From Knoxdaviesia capensis (lineage: Eukaryota > Ascomycota > Sordariomycetes > Microascales > Gondwanamycetaceae), in NCBI GenBank assembly GCA_001510575.1, contig LNGK01000008.1, forward strand, positions 2,816,687 to 2,880,686: 64,000 nt of DNA. Direction: 5' to 3'. The position numbers and the translations under genes are program-made. Positions within the stretch are counted from its first letter, which is position 1; every line of letters begins with the position of its first letter. The notes beneath the pieces are model-generated. The model saw nothing but the letters and a program-made list of their open reading frames with translations, made no database searches and had not been told where the DNA came from. Positions 33,075 through 42,243 of this stretch are shown here, one piece after another.

Positions 33075-34574
33075 TCACTCCTTCGCCAGAAATCCCACGC
33101 GCCCGGAATCCAGATCAAACACCACACCGTACGTCAGGAACACCGGAGCTCCAAGCACGCCCGGACGCCCACGAACAGTGTCCTGCAGTGCCCCAAAGCA
33201 CATGTTCTCAACCTGGGAAGCACCCCGCGGCACTGGGGCGAACGACATTGCGGGTCCGGGAAGGGTCATGTCGACACGGCCGATGTCTAGTTGGAGGTTG
33301 AGCGAGGGCAGGTCGTTTGCTCCTGTGCAGGGGAACACCCAGAGCCGTGAAAGCGATGGCGCGGACATGTTCACGGCCGGTTGGAAGCGCATTGCCCCCG
33401 GCACGACAGACCAATACGCGGTCACGATGTCCGGGTGAAGCCGGATGAGCGAGGAAGCTGAATCAACGATGGCGTCGAGAACGGCAGGCCCTCCCCCTAG
33501 GCTGGTGCTGTTAGATGCAACACCCCACCTCGTGACGCACGCCTCCCACACATCCCGGGTACGCGGCTCCGTCCACTGGATACGGCGCCACGCCTCCGGT
33601 TCGGTCCCGTTGTCCTCCATCGGCGGGCGGTATTCTCCGGTGCTGAAGAAGCCCAACGAGCCCGGACGACCCCAGCGCTGCGGCCGGAGGTCGACCGTCA
33701 TGAACGCTGGCGTGGGAGAGCCGAGCTGCGCGCGGATCATGGACATGACGGTCGGCGGAGCCGCGGCAGCCGGGATAACAGAGCGACTGGTCATGGCGCG
33801 TCCGATGCCGAGGACACCGCTGAAGTCGGTCGTGTGGGCAAGTGACGGGGAGAGGCGGTCGGCAACTTGGATTGGGGCCGACGGGATCTGCAGCGAGGGG
33901 CCCAACACTAGCGCGTCGGTGCCAACTTGGCCACCTGCGGAGGTGTTATCGGCTGTTGCGGGTGTCAGTGATCATGGGTCAAAGTTGATAGTTATCAAAG
34001 ATCAAATCTAGAACAGAGCTTACGGTATTTCACCGCCCAGGACAAGTCTGCGGCCAGTCTGGCCGTCTTCGACACGTACGGGTTATACTGCGGCGGCCGA
34101 GCAAACAAGCCGGCCTGCGGGCCATAGTCGGTAGCGACATAGTGCACCCATCTTCTCCGTTCACGCGGGTCAGTTCAGTGCTTCTCCCAACATGCACCCT
34201 CCCGAAACCCTCTAGGCAGCATAGCAGACGACTTACAAGTCTGATGACGCCGTGTCGACCACCAAGCTCAGATTCTGCGGCGGCGAGCCAATACCGACCG
34301 AAACCACAAATCCGTAGTCCCACGGCAACGCGTTGATGCTCAGAACAGCCCCCACCGAGCCGTGATAGCGACTTCCGGTCGGCGGAGCTGAGGTCTTGTA
34401 GTCCGTTCCGCCCGGAACAGGCACGGCGGGATGTTGTCTGGTGGTCACTGCAAGCTCCAGCAGGGCGGTCGGACCGGAACCGGAGCCGGAAGCACGACGG
34501 GAATGATGCGGTAGTATTGCTCCAGTTGCCACTGTGGCCAGAATGGCCGATACGATGGCGGTGAGGAAATACAT
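33075..34574 (-). CDS. Secreted pepsin-like aspartic protease (family A1), variant active-site motifs
   Basis: Likely a secreted or vacuolar A1 peptidase-like protein of 447 residues. Exons are 34237-34574, 34024-34151 and 33075-33952, with GTAAGT/AAG and GTAAGC/CAG junctions that keep the phase. I start at ATG 34574 because it opens a signal peptide (MYFLTAIVSAILATVATG); upstream in-frame ATGs lack this. Pepsin hallmarks: GSVGAV with a GIGSPPQN strand, first catalytic loop VVDTASSDLWV (Asp107), GVLGIGR, second loop AIVDSASSLI (Asp319), and a C-terminal GAPVFLTYGVVFDL followed by GRVGFLAKE. Both catalytic loops have Ala where pepsins normally have Gly (DTG/DSG). Activity may therefore differ, although both Asp are kept. 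No GPI-anchor signal is seen. Confidence 0.85.
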
Positions 34575-35432
34575 GATCTCTGGAACCCCAAAGATATTGC
34601 CGATTAGTCTGCAGAAGCAGAGGTTTAGAGAGGAGGCAGTAGGAAGAAGCTGAAGACAGAAGCGCAAGATAAATGCAAGCGAAAAGGAGTCATGGTCATG
34701 AAACGTCTTGCGTGATCACATGTGCATCGCTCCTTCTCTACCAACAGAGATCCATATAGTGTGTCGGTCGTTCCTTCCACCTCAAAAGCCCTCACCACTT
34801 AGGCGTTTGACACTACATCGTCTCTGGACGAGAAGAAAGAGCGACTCATACCAGCCGGCTCGCCCGTATTCGGATTTGTTTGCCAGTTGGTGGCACCAGT
34901 CAAACCAACGTCAAACACATCCGTGTGATCTCAGGTTTGCAGGGGGCTTAGGTGAGGCAGAAACCCTAGGTCTACGACATTATCACGAGCCCATCAAGAT
35001 GGTGCACATAACGCCAGTGATTCATATATGAAATGCCCAGGAACGAAAAGAAGAGAAAAGAAAGTTCAGTCAAGCTCCTAATGTCTACCGTCATTTTCAA
35101 ACACCGGATATAGAGCAAGTGACACTGTCCACACTGTTCTTAGCAGGAGGTGGTGGCGGCTCACAAAGAAACCCTGACTGTCTAAAAAAGAAAAGAAATT
35201 TGAATCGGTGAATCGGTCTAATAGCCTCTAGACGCATGAATACAAAAAAGAAAATGGGAGAAAAGACGTGCACCGATATGTGAAGGGCGTGGATGTCATG
35301 CCACGCACGTATTTACATTCAGGGGAAGGGGATAAAAGAGAAAGGACAGAAAACCAAAGACCCACAAACCAAGAACCCCGGAAAGATGAAAGAGCAAGTG
35401 AAAAAGGAAACCCGGACGAAAGAAAAGACGCC
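34575..35432. other. Promoter region of the aspartic protease gene / lhs1 3' region
   Basis: About 860 bases without a gene. CCCTA-type sequence (AAACCCTAGG at 34962) occurs about 390 bases upstream of the protease start. No coding frame was found. Confidence 0.45.
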
Positions 35433-38339
35433 TCACAACTCATCATGCTCCGGCGCAGCCTCCTCCTTCTCCGGCTCCGGCGCAGCCTCCTCCATCTCTG
35501 GAACATCCTCCACGGGCTCCGCCTCCTGCGCCTCGCCCGAAGCCGCCGCCTCCTCAGCAGCCGGGCTGCTCGCAGCGGCCGACTCCGCAGCCTTGGCCGC
35601 CTTCGCCGCCTTGGCCGCCTCCTTCTTAGCCCGGGCCTCCGCCCGCGACTGCTCGTCCATACGCTGCGTCGTCAAGGTGGTCAGCTTCTTGGTCGCGCGA
35701 TCAACCGACGCCTTCCAGTTGCGCAGCTCGCTCGACGTCAGCGACGGGTCCTCAGCCGCCGAGAGCGCCGCCTGCTTGGCCTCGGCTTCCTCGAGCCAGT
35801 CACGACACTGTTGCGTGACGGTCTCCAGCTCGATCAGGTCGGCGGCGGTGTACACGAGCTGGGTCAACGCCGGGGGGGCATCGGCCGCCGCGCCGGCGTC
35901 GCCGCTAGTTTTCTCCTTGGATGCCTCCGCAAAGGTATTCAGCGCCTCGTGCATAGTGGACAGCATGCTCTCGGCCTCCGAAATCGTCTTGCGCACCTGC
36001 TCAACCAGCACCGGGCGGCCCTCTTCCTCGGCGATCCGCCGCGCCACACGGTCGATAATGACCGTCAGCTCGTCCAGCCGGAGATCAAAGTCCTCCTTCT
36101 TGGCATCCGAGCCGTCGCCGTAGATCCAGTCGCCGTACTCAACAGCCTTGGCCTCGATCTCGGCCCGCTCCTCGGGAGTCGCGAACTTGAGCCACGCCGC
36201 AGAGTCTGCCAGCTCGCGCGCCCGGTACGCCGTGCCCTCGAGCTTGTTGAGCGCCTCCTCGCGAGCCGCCCGCGTGACGTCCGACGCCTGGAACGCCGCC
36301 AAGCGTTTGAATGACTTCTTCACCTCGTCCGCCGACAGCTCGTTGATGCCGGACAGCCGGGAGGAGATGGCCACAGGGATGGTCACGTGAACGGTCTTCT
36401 TCTTGTTCTTGTCGGCGTCGGCTTCGGCAGACGCGGCACCACTAGCGGAAGAAGACGTGGCCGAGCTAGAAGATGAAGCCTCGGAGGACGTGGCATCTTC
36501 AATGTCCTCAGTGGCCGGTTCCGGGGGCACCTCGCCGTCGTCCTGGAGGGGCTTCTGGTCCTTCTTCCCGAAGCCAAACAGGTTCTTAACCCCGCCCATG
36601 ATGCCCTCCTTTTCGACATTCTCCGAGTCGCACTCAACAAACGCCTTGTCAACAACAACTTCCCCAAGTTCGCGGCCCAGCTTCACGCTGACCTTGAACT
36701 TGATAGTCGAGTCGGCGCACGAGTGCTTCTCCTTCAGCTCGGCCAGAGTGGCGGTCAGATTTGTCGTTGACACGACACTCAGATCCAGGTCCTCGGTGCC
36801 GACAGCTTGGTAGAATGTGACGTCGAGTTCCTCCGTACCAATAGGGACGGTGACTTCCTTGGCCGGGCCACCAGCATACGCGGTCGGCGACCAAAGTCTC
36901 TGGCGCTGGGACTTGCCGCTGGTGGGGTTAGTCCACCGGATGTAAGTGCTATAGACAGCCGGCTCGGAGATGCGAATGTCCTTGACACGGAAGCTGGGGC
37001 TGATATCGGCCGCGAGGAAGCCGGCGCCAAACACGGCGGACTCGTCCGAGTTGACGCTCGAACGGATCATGTCCGCAGATCCGGCAAGCTTCTCCAGCTG
37101 CTGCTGAACAAACGGAGTGCGCGACGCACCACCGTGAAGAATAATCGACGTCAGGTCGGAAATTTCAAGTTTGGCCATGCGCAGCGCATCGTTAATGACA
37201 GCCTTGACACGCTCGCCATGCGGCTCGGCCATCTTCTCAAATTCGGCGCGGCTGATCTTGTACTTGAAGTCGAGGTCGTCGTACAGGCCTTCGAAACTGC
37301 CCTGGGCATTCTGGTTGGCGCTCAGCACGTGACGGAGGCGGTTTGCCTCCTTGCCCAGGCGCGACATGGCACGGCCGTGAGCCTTGACCTTGTCGGTGGG
37401 AGCTTTGCCCTTGGAGGAGTCGGCAAACTGGTCAACAATGTCGTCGAGGATAAGGCTGGTCAGGCCGTCGCCACCGAGAGTGCGATCCCAGCCGACACCG
37501 AGGGTCAGGACCTCCTGGAAGGTCTTGTTGTACTTGCCAACATCCTTGACGGTGCGGCTCTGGAACTTGAGCACGGTGGCCTTGGTCGAGCCGGCGCCCA
37601 TGTCGAACACCATGTGCACCTCGGGCTTCTCGCCGGTGTTGACATTGGGGAAGGTGCGCGTAGTGGCGTAGTTGAGGCCCACAGCCATTCCATCGCTAAT
37701 CAGGCTAAGAACGTTGAAACCAGCAAGCTCGGCCGACAGTCTCACCGCACGCTTCTCGTCGGCGGTGTAGAACGGCGGCACGGTGATGACGGCCGACGAC
37801 ACCGACGAGCCCGGACCGGCGGCAGCCTGGGCGTTCTTCCGGATGTTCTGCAGCTCCATGGCCAGCAGCTCTTCCACCATCCACGCCTCCTCGTCGACAG
37901 CGCCAAACGCCTTGCTCGAGAAGCACACAGTGCCACGGAACAGCTTGGCTTCAGAATGGACAGCGGGGTACCGTTGCAGATATGTCTGGGCAGTCTCTTC
38001 ACCCAGCCGCTGAGCCAGCAGCACTTTCAGGTTCGGGAACACATCGCCGGGGAATCTCGCGGCAAGCGCAAGCGCATCGGATCCGTAAGCCCGCTCGGGG
38101 TATAGGCCCTCGTAGGCGGCGCCGGGGGACGATTTGAAGGCGATGGCCGAAGCCTCTTTGCGGCGCGAGTCTTTCGTAAGGACAATGTCGAGGGGAATTC
38201 CGGGCTTGACGAGAGCAGCCTTGATATACTCGGTGCCAAAGTCTATTCCTAACACAGCTGAAGCAGCTGAGGCATGTGAGGCAAACAGCAATACAACAGC
38301 GGTGACGATAGAGAGGGGGTTGAGTCGAAAACGGGCCAT
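35433..38339 (-). CDS. lhs1: ER lumenal Hsp70-family chaperone Lhs1 (Grp170/HYOU1 type)
   Basis: Chaperone and nucleotide-exchange factor for BiP/Kar2 in the ER lumen. The single-exon frame is 968 residues from ATG 38339; the frame is open further upstream but this ATG begins a signal peptide (MARFRLNPLSIVTAVVLLFA, then SHASA). The Hsp70 nucleotide-binding domain starts at VLGIDFGTEY; further motifs are VVLLF-independent VITVPPFYTADEKRAV, a MVFDMGAGST phosphate loop, and ILHGGASRTPFVQQ. The substrate-binding region is followed by the extended helical, Glu/Ala/Lys-rich C-terminal part typical of Hsp110/Grp170 members. The protein ends in HDEL, the ER retrieval signal, which supports both location and frame. 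Length is between yeast Lhs1 and mammalian HYOU1. It is divergent from gpi3, with 2 kb between. Confidence 0.95.
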   Translation of the reverse strand: MARFRLNPLSIVTAVVLLFASHASAASAVLGIDFGTEYIKAALVKPGIPLDIVLTKDSRRKEASAIAFKSSPGAAYEGLYPERAYGSDALALAARFPGDVFPNLKVLLAQRLGEETAQTYLQRYPAVHSEAKLFRGTVCFSSKAFGAVDEEAWMVEELLAMELQNIRKNAQAAAGPGSSVSSAVITVPPFYTADEKRAVRLSAELAGFNVLSLISDGMAVGLNYATTRTFPNVNTGEKPEVHMVFDMGAGSTKATVLKFQSRTVKDVGKYNKTFQEVLTLGVGWDRTLGGDGLTSLILDDIVDQFADSSKGKAPTDKVKAHGRAMSRLGKEANRLRHVLSANQNAQGSFEGLYDDLDFKYKISRAEFEKMAEPHGERVKAVINDALRMAKLEISDLTSIILHGGASRTPFVQQQLEKLAGSADMIRSSVNSDESAVFGAGFLAADISPSFRVKDIRISEPAVYSTYIRWTNPTSGKSQRQRLWSPTAYAGGPAKEVTVPIGTEELDVTFYQAVGTEDLDLSVVSTTNLTATLAELKEKHSCADSTIKFKVSVKLGRELGEVVVDKAFVECDSENVEKEGIMGGVKNLFGFGKKDQKPLQDDGEVPPEPATEDIEDATSSEASSSSSATSSSASGAASAEADADKNKKKTVHVTIPVAISSRLSGINELSADEVKKSFKRLAAFQASDVTRAAREEALNKLEGTAYRARELADSAAWLKFATPEERAEIEAKAVEYGDWIYGDGSDAKKEDFDLRLDELTVIIDRVARRIAEEEGRPVLVEQVRKTISEAESMLSTMHEALNTFAEASKEKTSGDAGAAADAPPALTQLVYTAADLIELETVTQQCRDWLEEAEAKQAALSAAEDPSLTSSELRNWKASVDRATKKLTTLTTQRMDEQSRAEARAKKEAAKAAKAAKAAESAAASSPAAEEAAASGEAQEAEPVEDVPEMEEAAPEPEKEEAAPEHDEL

Positions 38340-38883
38340 GATGGGCAAGATATGCAGGGTGAAGGAATGGAAGGTTTCAAGACCCCAAAAGAGGTATTTC
38401 AATACCCTCAATAAAGGAAGTCAAGCTCACAGAGCTAGAACGAAATCAAGATGCTCGTTACTCAGCTTTGTCTTTCTTCGGTTCCAATGTGGGGGAGAAG
38501 AGACACCAAGGGAAAGAAAGAAGGTATAGAAAGGGAAATATCAAAGAGAAAAAGAACGAAAAAGAAAATAGGGCAAACGTTAAATCAGGAGAGAAGCCCT
38601 AAACATATCAGAGGAAGAGGAGAGGGGAAAAGAAATAAGCAAAAGAGAGAAAAGAAGAGATTTTAAAAAGATGTGAGCGAAGTTGAGATAATGTCTGAAT
38701 CGTGGCCTTTAGGGAGCAAGCTCACTAGATGGGTTATTTTTTAAGTTGTGGCCAGCTGTAAGATCTAGGAACCACCAGTTTAAGCCAGGTGTCAAGATAC
38801 AACTTCTGCATGTACAGTATGTGCAGCCAAGAACACATGTCAAACCCTAAAAGAGGGGAGTGTGTGTATTCTTTTGGTCCTCC

Positions 38884-38898
38884 TAGGGTTATACCCTA
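38884..38898. promoter_or_regulatory. Telobox palindrome between lhs1 and gpi3
   Basis: TAGGGT-TAT-ACCCTA, a perfect 6-bp inverted repeat with a 3-base centre, 545 bases upstream of lhs1. Same design as 26885-26899 and 16773-16786. Confidence 0.5.
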
Positions 38899-39891
38899 AT
38901 ACTATCATGGCCTTATATACCTACTGATATAAGGTTTCCCCTTAAGTAACTTGACTAGCATATCTAATTGAGAAAGAAAGATATGCATGTCTATGATATA
39001 TGCTTCCCGCTCAAAGTAAGAAAATCGGCAGGTTGTGGCTCCGATCCGAATTGTTGTGGGTACCGGATCTGTGAGTGGGGACTGATGTCCGGCATAAGCC
39101 CAGCAACATGGTTGAGAGAGAAGAGATGACTGAATCATGAGTATTCTTCCTGCCTTATCGGTGATCTTTTTCGGACACTCTTGTTTGATGACTGCTCTCT
39201 TTCTTTTTGTATTCTCTCCTCTTCAACTCTTCTCCCCTTCAAATCCTCCCTCTACAGCCCTTTCCTCTCATCTTTCCGTCTCCGCTTCAACTGGTATGGT
39301 ATGTGTAACTCTGCCTACAAAAAGAAATATCATACGGGCTTGACACATTCTCAGGGGTTTCTTCAAAATAATTGGATTTCCGCTCCCTCTCATCAGCGCG
39401 TTGTCGTTTACGCCTTCGGGCCAATGTCTGAGATGGAACCCGCTCCCAATTCGACGTCCAGACATATATGTCTGTAGATAGACCAGTCGAATCCCCCCGG
39501 CACCGTGGCCCCGGATGATCTGGCATGTCTCCGAAGAACGAAGGACTGGTGGCGCGGGATTTCTATGGAAGAGTTCTAGAGGCGGAGTGAGGTCTGCACT
39601 CTCGAGGCAACGTGCACCCTGAGAAGAGCCAGAACTCAACTTATGCACAGCATCATCTTGATCTTTTTTACTGGGTTCAAGGAGGAAAAGAAACAAAGTA
39701 GGGGAAGAAGAGATTGTATGATGAGTTGAACGAACTGAATGAGTTGATGAATATTGTAAACCTGAGATGGTCGCTGGCTTAGTTGTCCGTTGTGTTCGGT
39801 TGCGGGTCTGGGAATGTGTTGTTGAATTATGGAAGGGTCCTGATGGAATTCAAAACACACGAAATGAACAGTAGCCGAGCATTTGTATCCC

Positions 39892-39924
39892 AACCCTAAC
39901 AGAATCACCCATTATTAGGGTTAT
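39892..39924. promoter_or_regulatory. Opposed telobox pair upstream of gpi3
   Basis: AACCCTAA at 39892-39899 and TTAGGGTTAT at 39915-39924 face each other across 15 bases, about 410 bases before the gpi3 ATG. Confidence 0.45.
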
Positions 39925-40329
39925 ACAACTGCTCCGATATTTCTGTTCTTTTCAACACCAGATGGCCTCGCTCCTTAACTATCACGACAAGCTCATGGTG
40001 CACGAAATAAAATAGTGCAGCGGCTCCATTTGATTCTCGCCAGCTGCCCGACCCCCAACCCCCGATTCCGACTTCCTCTCGATCTCTATATCTCCGTCGA
40101 CCCCTGACTCCTCTCCTCCGCCTCCGACGACGTCTCCCTCAATACTCTCCGTGAACCGACACGACCCTCCCCCTCCGGTCGGTTATATCCGATTCCATAC
40201 GCCCGGCAACCCCCGAGCTAGGGCCCCCTTCCCACCCCCACCCGGCGGCCGGAATCGCCGACTCTCCGACTCTGAGTCTCCACCTCACCCCATCTCGCCC
40301 TCGACACACACCACATCCCACAAGCAACC

Positions 40330-42018
40330 ATGCCCCGACGAACCTACAACATCGCGATGGTCAGCGACTTCTTCTACCCGCAGCCGGGCGGCGTCGAGAG
40401 CCACATCTACCAGCTCTCGACGAAGCTGGTCGACCGCGGGCACAAGGTGGTGATCATCACGCACGCGTACGACGACCGCGTCGGCGTGCGCTACCTGACC
40501 AACGGCATCAAGGTGTACTACTGCCCGTTCTTTGTCATCTTCCGCCAGTCGACGTTCCCGACCGTGTTCTCGTTCTTCCCGCTGTTCCGCAACATCATCC
40601 TGCGCGAGCGCATCGAGATCGTGCACGGCCACGGCTCGCTGTCCAACCTGTGCCACGAGGCCATCCTGCACGCGCGCACCATGGGCCTGCGCACCGTGTT
40701 CACCGACCACTCGCTGTTCGGCTTCGCCGACGCCTCGAGCATCCTCGCGAACAAGCTGCTCAAGTTCGCGCTGAGCGACGTCGACCACGTCATCTGCGTC
40801 AGCCACACGTGCAAGGAGAACACCGTGCTGCGCGCCAGCCTGGATCCGCTGATGGTGTCGGTCATCCCCAACGCCGTGGTGGCCGAGAACTTCCGCCCGC
40901 GCGACGGCGGGCCGCTGCCGCTCGGCCCCGACGACCCGCTGACCATTGTGGTGATCTCGCGGCTGTTCTACAACAAGGGCACCGACCTGCTGACCGCCGC
41001 CATCCCGCGCATCCTCGAGAACCACCCCAACACGCGCTTCGTCATTGCCGGCGACGGCCCCAAGGCCATCGACCTGCAGCAGATGATCGAGCAGAACGTG
41101 CTGCAGGACCGCGTTGAGATGCTCGGCAAGGTGCGCCACGAGGAGGTGCGCGACGTCATGGTGCGCGGCCACATCTACCTGCACCCCTCGCTGACCGAGG
41201 CCTTCGGCACCGTCATCGTCGAGGCTGCCTCCTGCGGCCTGTACGTCGTGTCCACCCAGGTCGGCGGTATCCCCGAGGTTCTCCCCTCGCACATGACCGT
41301 CTTTGCCAAGCCCGAGGAGGATGACCTGGTTGCGGCTGCTGGCCGGGCTATTGCCGCTCTGCGTGCCGGCAAAGTGCGCACCGAGCTGTTTCACGAACAG
41401 GTTCAGAAGATGTACTCATGGGTCAATGTCGCGACGCGTTCCGAGCGCGTGTATGATGGCATCAGCGGCACGATCAGCGAGGAGGAGTTCTACGGCCCCT
41501 CGGTCACCGGCATCCCCATTGCCCCGCCTCTCCAACCGCGCTCGTCCTCAGGCCGTGGTGCTGGGACGTCATTGGCCGTGCCATCGGCCAAACTCGCTAC
41601 TGCCGGGCCCGTCACCAGCGGCGGGGTCAGTGCGGCCGGAGCTGGCAGCGTAGCCGGTGGTGGCAGTGGAGGAGCCGGCAGCGTCGGTGGGCGCTCCGCC
41701 TCCGTTGCCTCGTCCTCCGCCGGCCCCGGGAGCAACCGCCACCGCGCCGACGGCAACCCCACCGGCGCCCCGTACGGCCAGTCCCGCGTGCAGAGCTTCG
41801 CACTGATCGACCGGCTGAAACGCTACTACGGCTGTGGTATCTGGGCCGGCAAGCTGTTTTGCATATGCGTGATTGTGGATTATCTGCTTTTCTTGTTCTT
41901 GGAGTGGGCGTACCCGCGTGACCGTATCGATATATGCGACGAGTGGCCGCGGAAACGCTACCTGGCCCAGACGGAGTCATATTCTGACCGTGGTGATGAG
42001 CGGAGGCATCGGAGGTAG
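40330..42018 (+). CDS. gpi3: GPI N-acetylglucosaminyltransferase catalytic subunit (Gpi3/PIG-A)
   Basis: Catalytic subunit of the complex that transfers GlcNAc from UDP-GlcNAc to phosphatidylinositol on the cytosolic face of the ER, the first step of GPI anchor synthesis. The intronless frame is 562 residues. Visible are the N-terminal MVSDFFYPQPGGVESHIY, HGHGSLSNLCHE, TDHSLFGFAD, VISRLFYNKGTDLL and the retaining-glycosyltransferase (GT4) motif EAFGTVIVEAASCGL with its paired Glu. After the catalytic part comes a Gly/Ser/Ala-rich stretch (about 395-490), then a single membrane segment (KLFCICVIVDYLLFLFLEWA) and a short basic tail. The Gly/Ser linker makes it longer than the yeast and human proteins (about 450-485). 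It ends 225 bases from the convergent aminopeptidase gene. Confidence 0.96.
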   Translation: MPRRTYNIAMVSDFFYPQPGGVESHIYQLSTKLVDRGHKVVIITHAYDDRVGVRYLTNGIKVYYCPFFVIFRQSTFPTVFSFFPLFRNIILRERIEIVHGHGSLSNLCHEAILHARTMGLRTVFTDHSLFGFADASSILANKLLKFALSDVDHVICVSHTCKENTVLRASLDPLMVSVIPNAVVAENFRPRDGGPLPLGPDDPLTIVVISRLFYNKGTDLLTAAIPRILENHPNTRFVIAGDGPKAIDLQQMIEQNVLQDRVEMLGKVRHEEVRDVMVRGHIYLHPSLTEAFGTVIVEAASCGLYVVSTQVGGIPEVLPSHMTVFAKPEEDDLVAAAGRAIAALRAGKVRTELFHEQVQKMYSWVNVATRSERVYDGISGTISEEEFYGPSVTGIPIAPPLQPRSSSGRGAGTSLAVPSAKLATAGPVTSGGVSAAGAGSVAGGGSGGAGSVGGRSASVASSSAGPGSNRHRADGNPTGAPYGQSRVQSFALIDRLKRYYGCGIWAGKLFCICVIVDYLLFLFLEWAYPRDRIDICDEWPRKRYLAQTESYSDRGDERRHRR

Positions 42019-42243
42019 TTGACTGGTGGTGTAACCTTTTGTTTTTCTTACGATGCGCAAAGGCTAAGATACCTAACTTTTGCTACCCACAACGTATACA
42101 TGGAAAACATAAGATATAGATAGACACGTATATCACGAAGACACGACTTGTTATATTTAAAAACAATTCATGTTTTTTTATTTTTCATTCACTACTCCTA
42201 CAAAACATAATCCCTAGATTTTACTTCTGGGGTTGCGACCAAG

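Larger units (their letters stand above)
38340..40329. promoter_or_regulatory. Divergent promoter region lhs1-gpi3
   Basis: About 2 kb separating two divergent ER-related genes. It holds a perfect telobox palindrome at 38884-38898 and an opposed telobox pair at 39892-39924. The gpi3-proximal 300 bases are C-rich and likely its leader. No coding frame is convincing. I saw no clear unfolded-protein-response element. Confidence 0.5.

Noticed and set aside
36807..38105. 432-codon frame antisense to lhs1
   Set aside because: Shadow of the lhs1 nucleotide-binding domain; no independent protein features.
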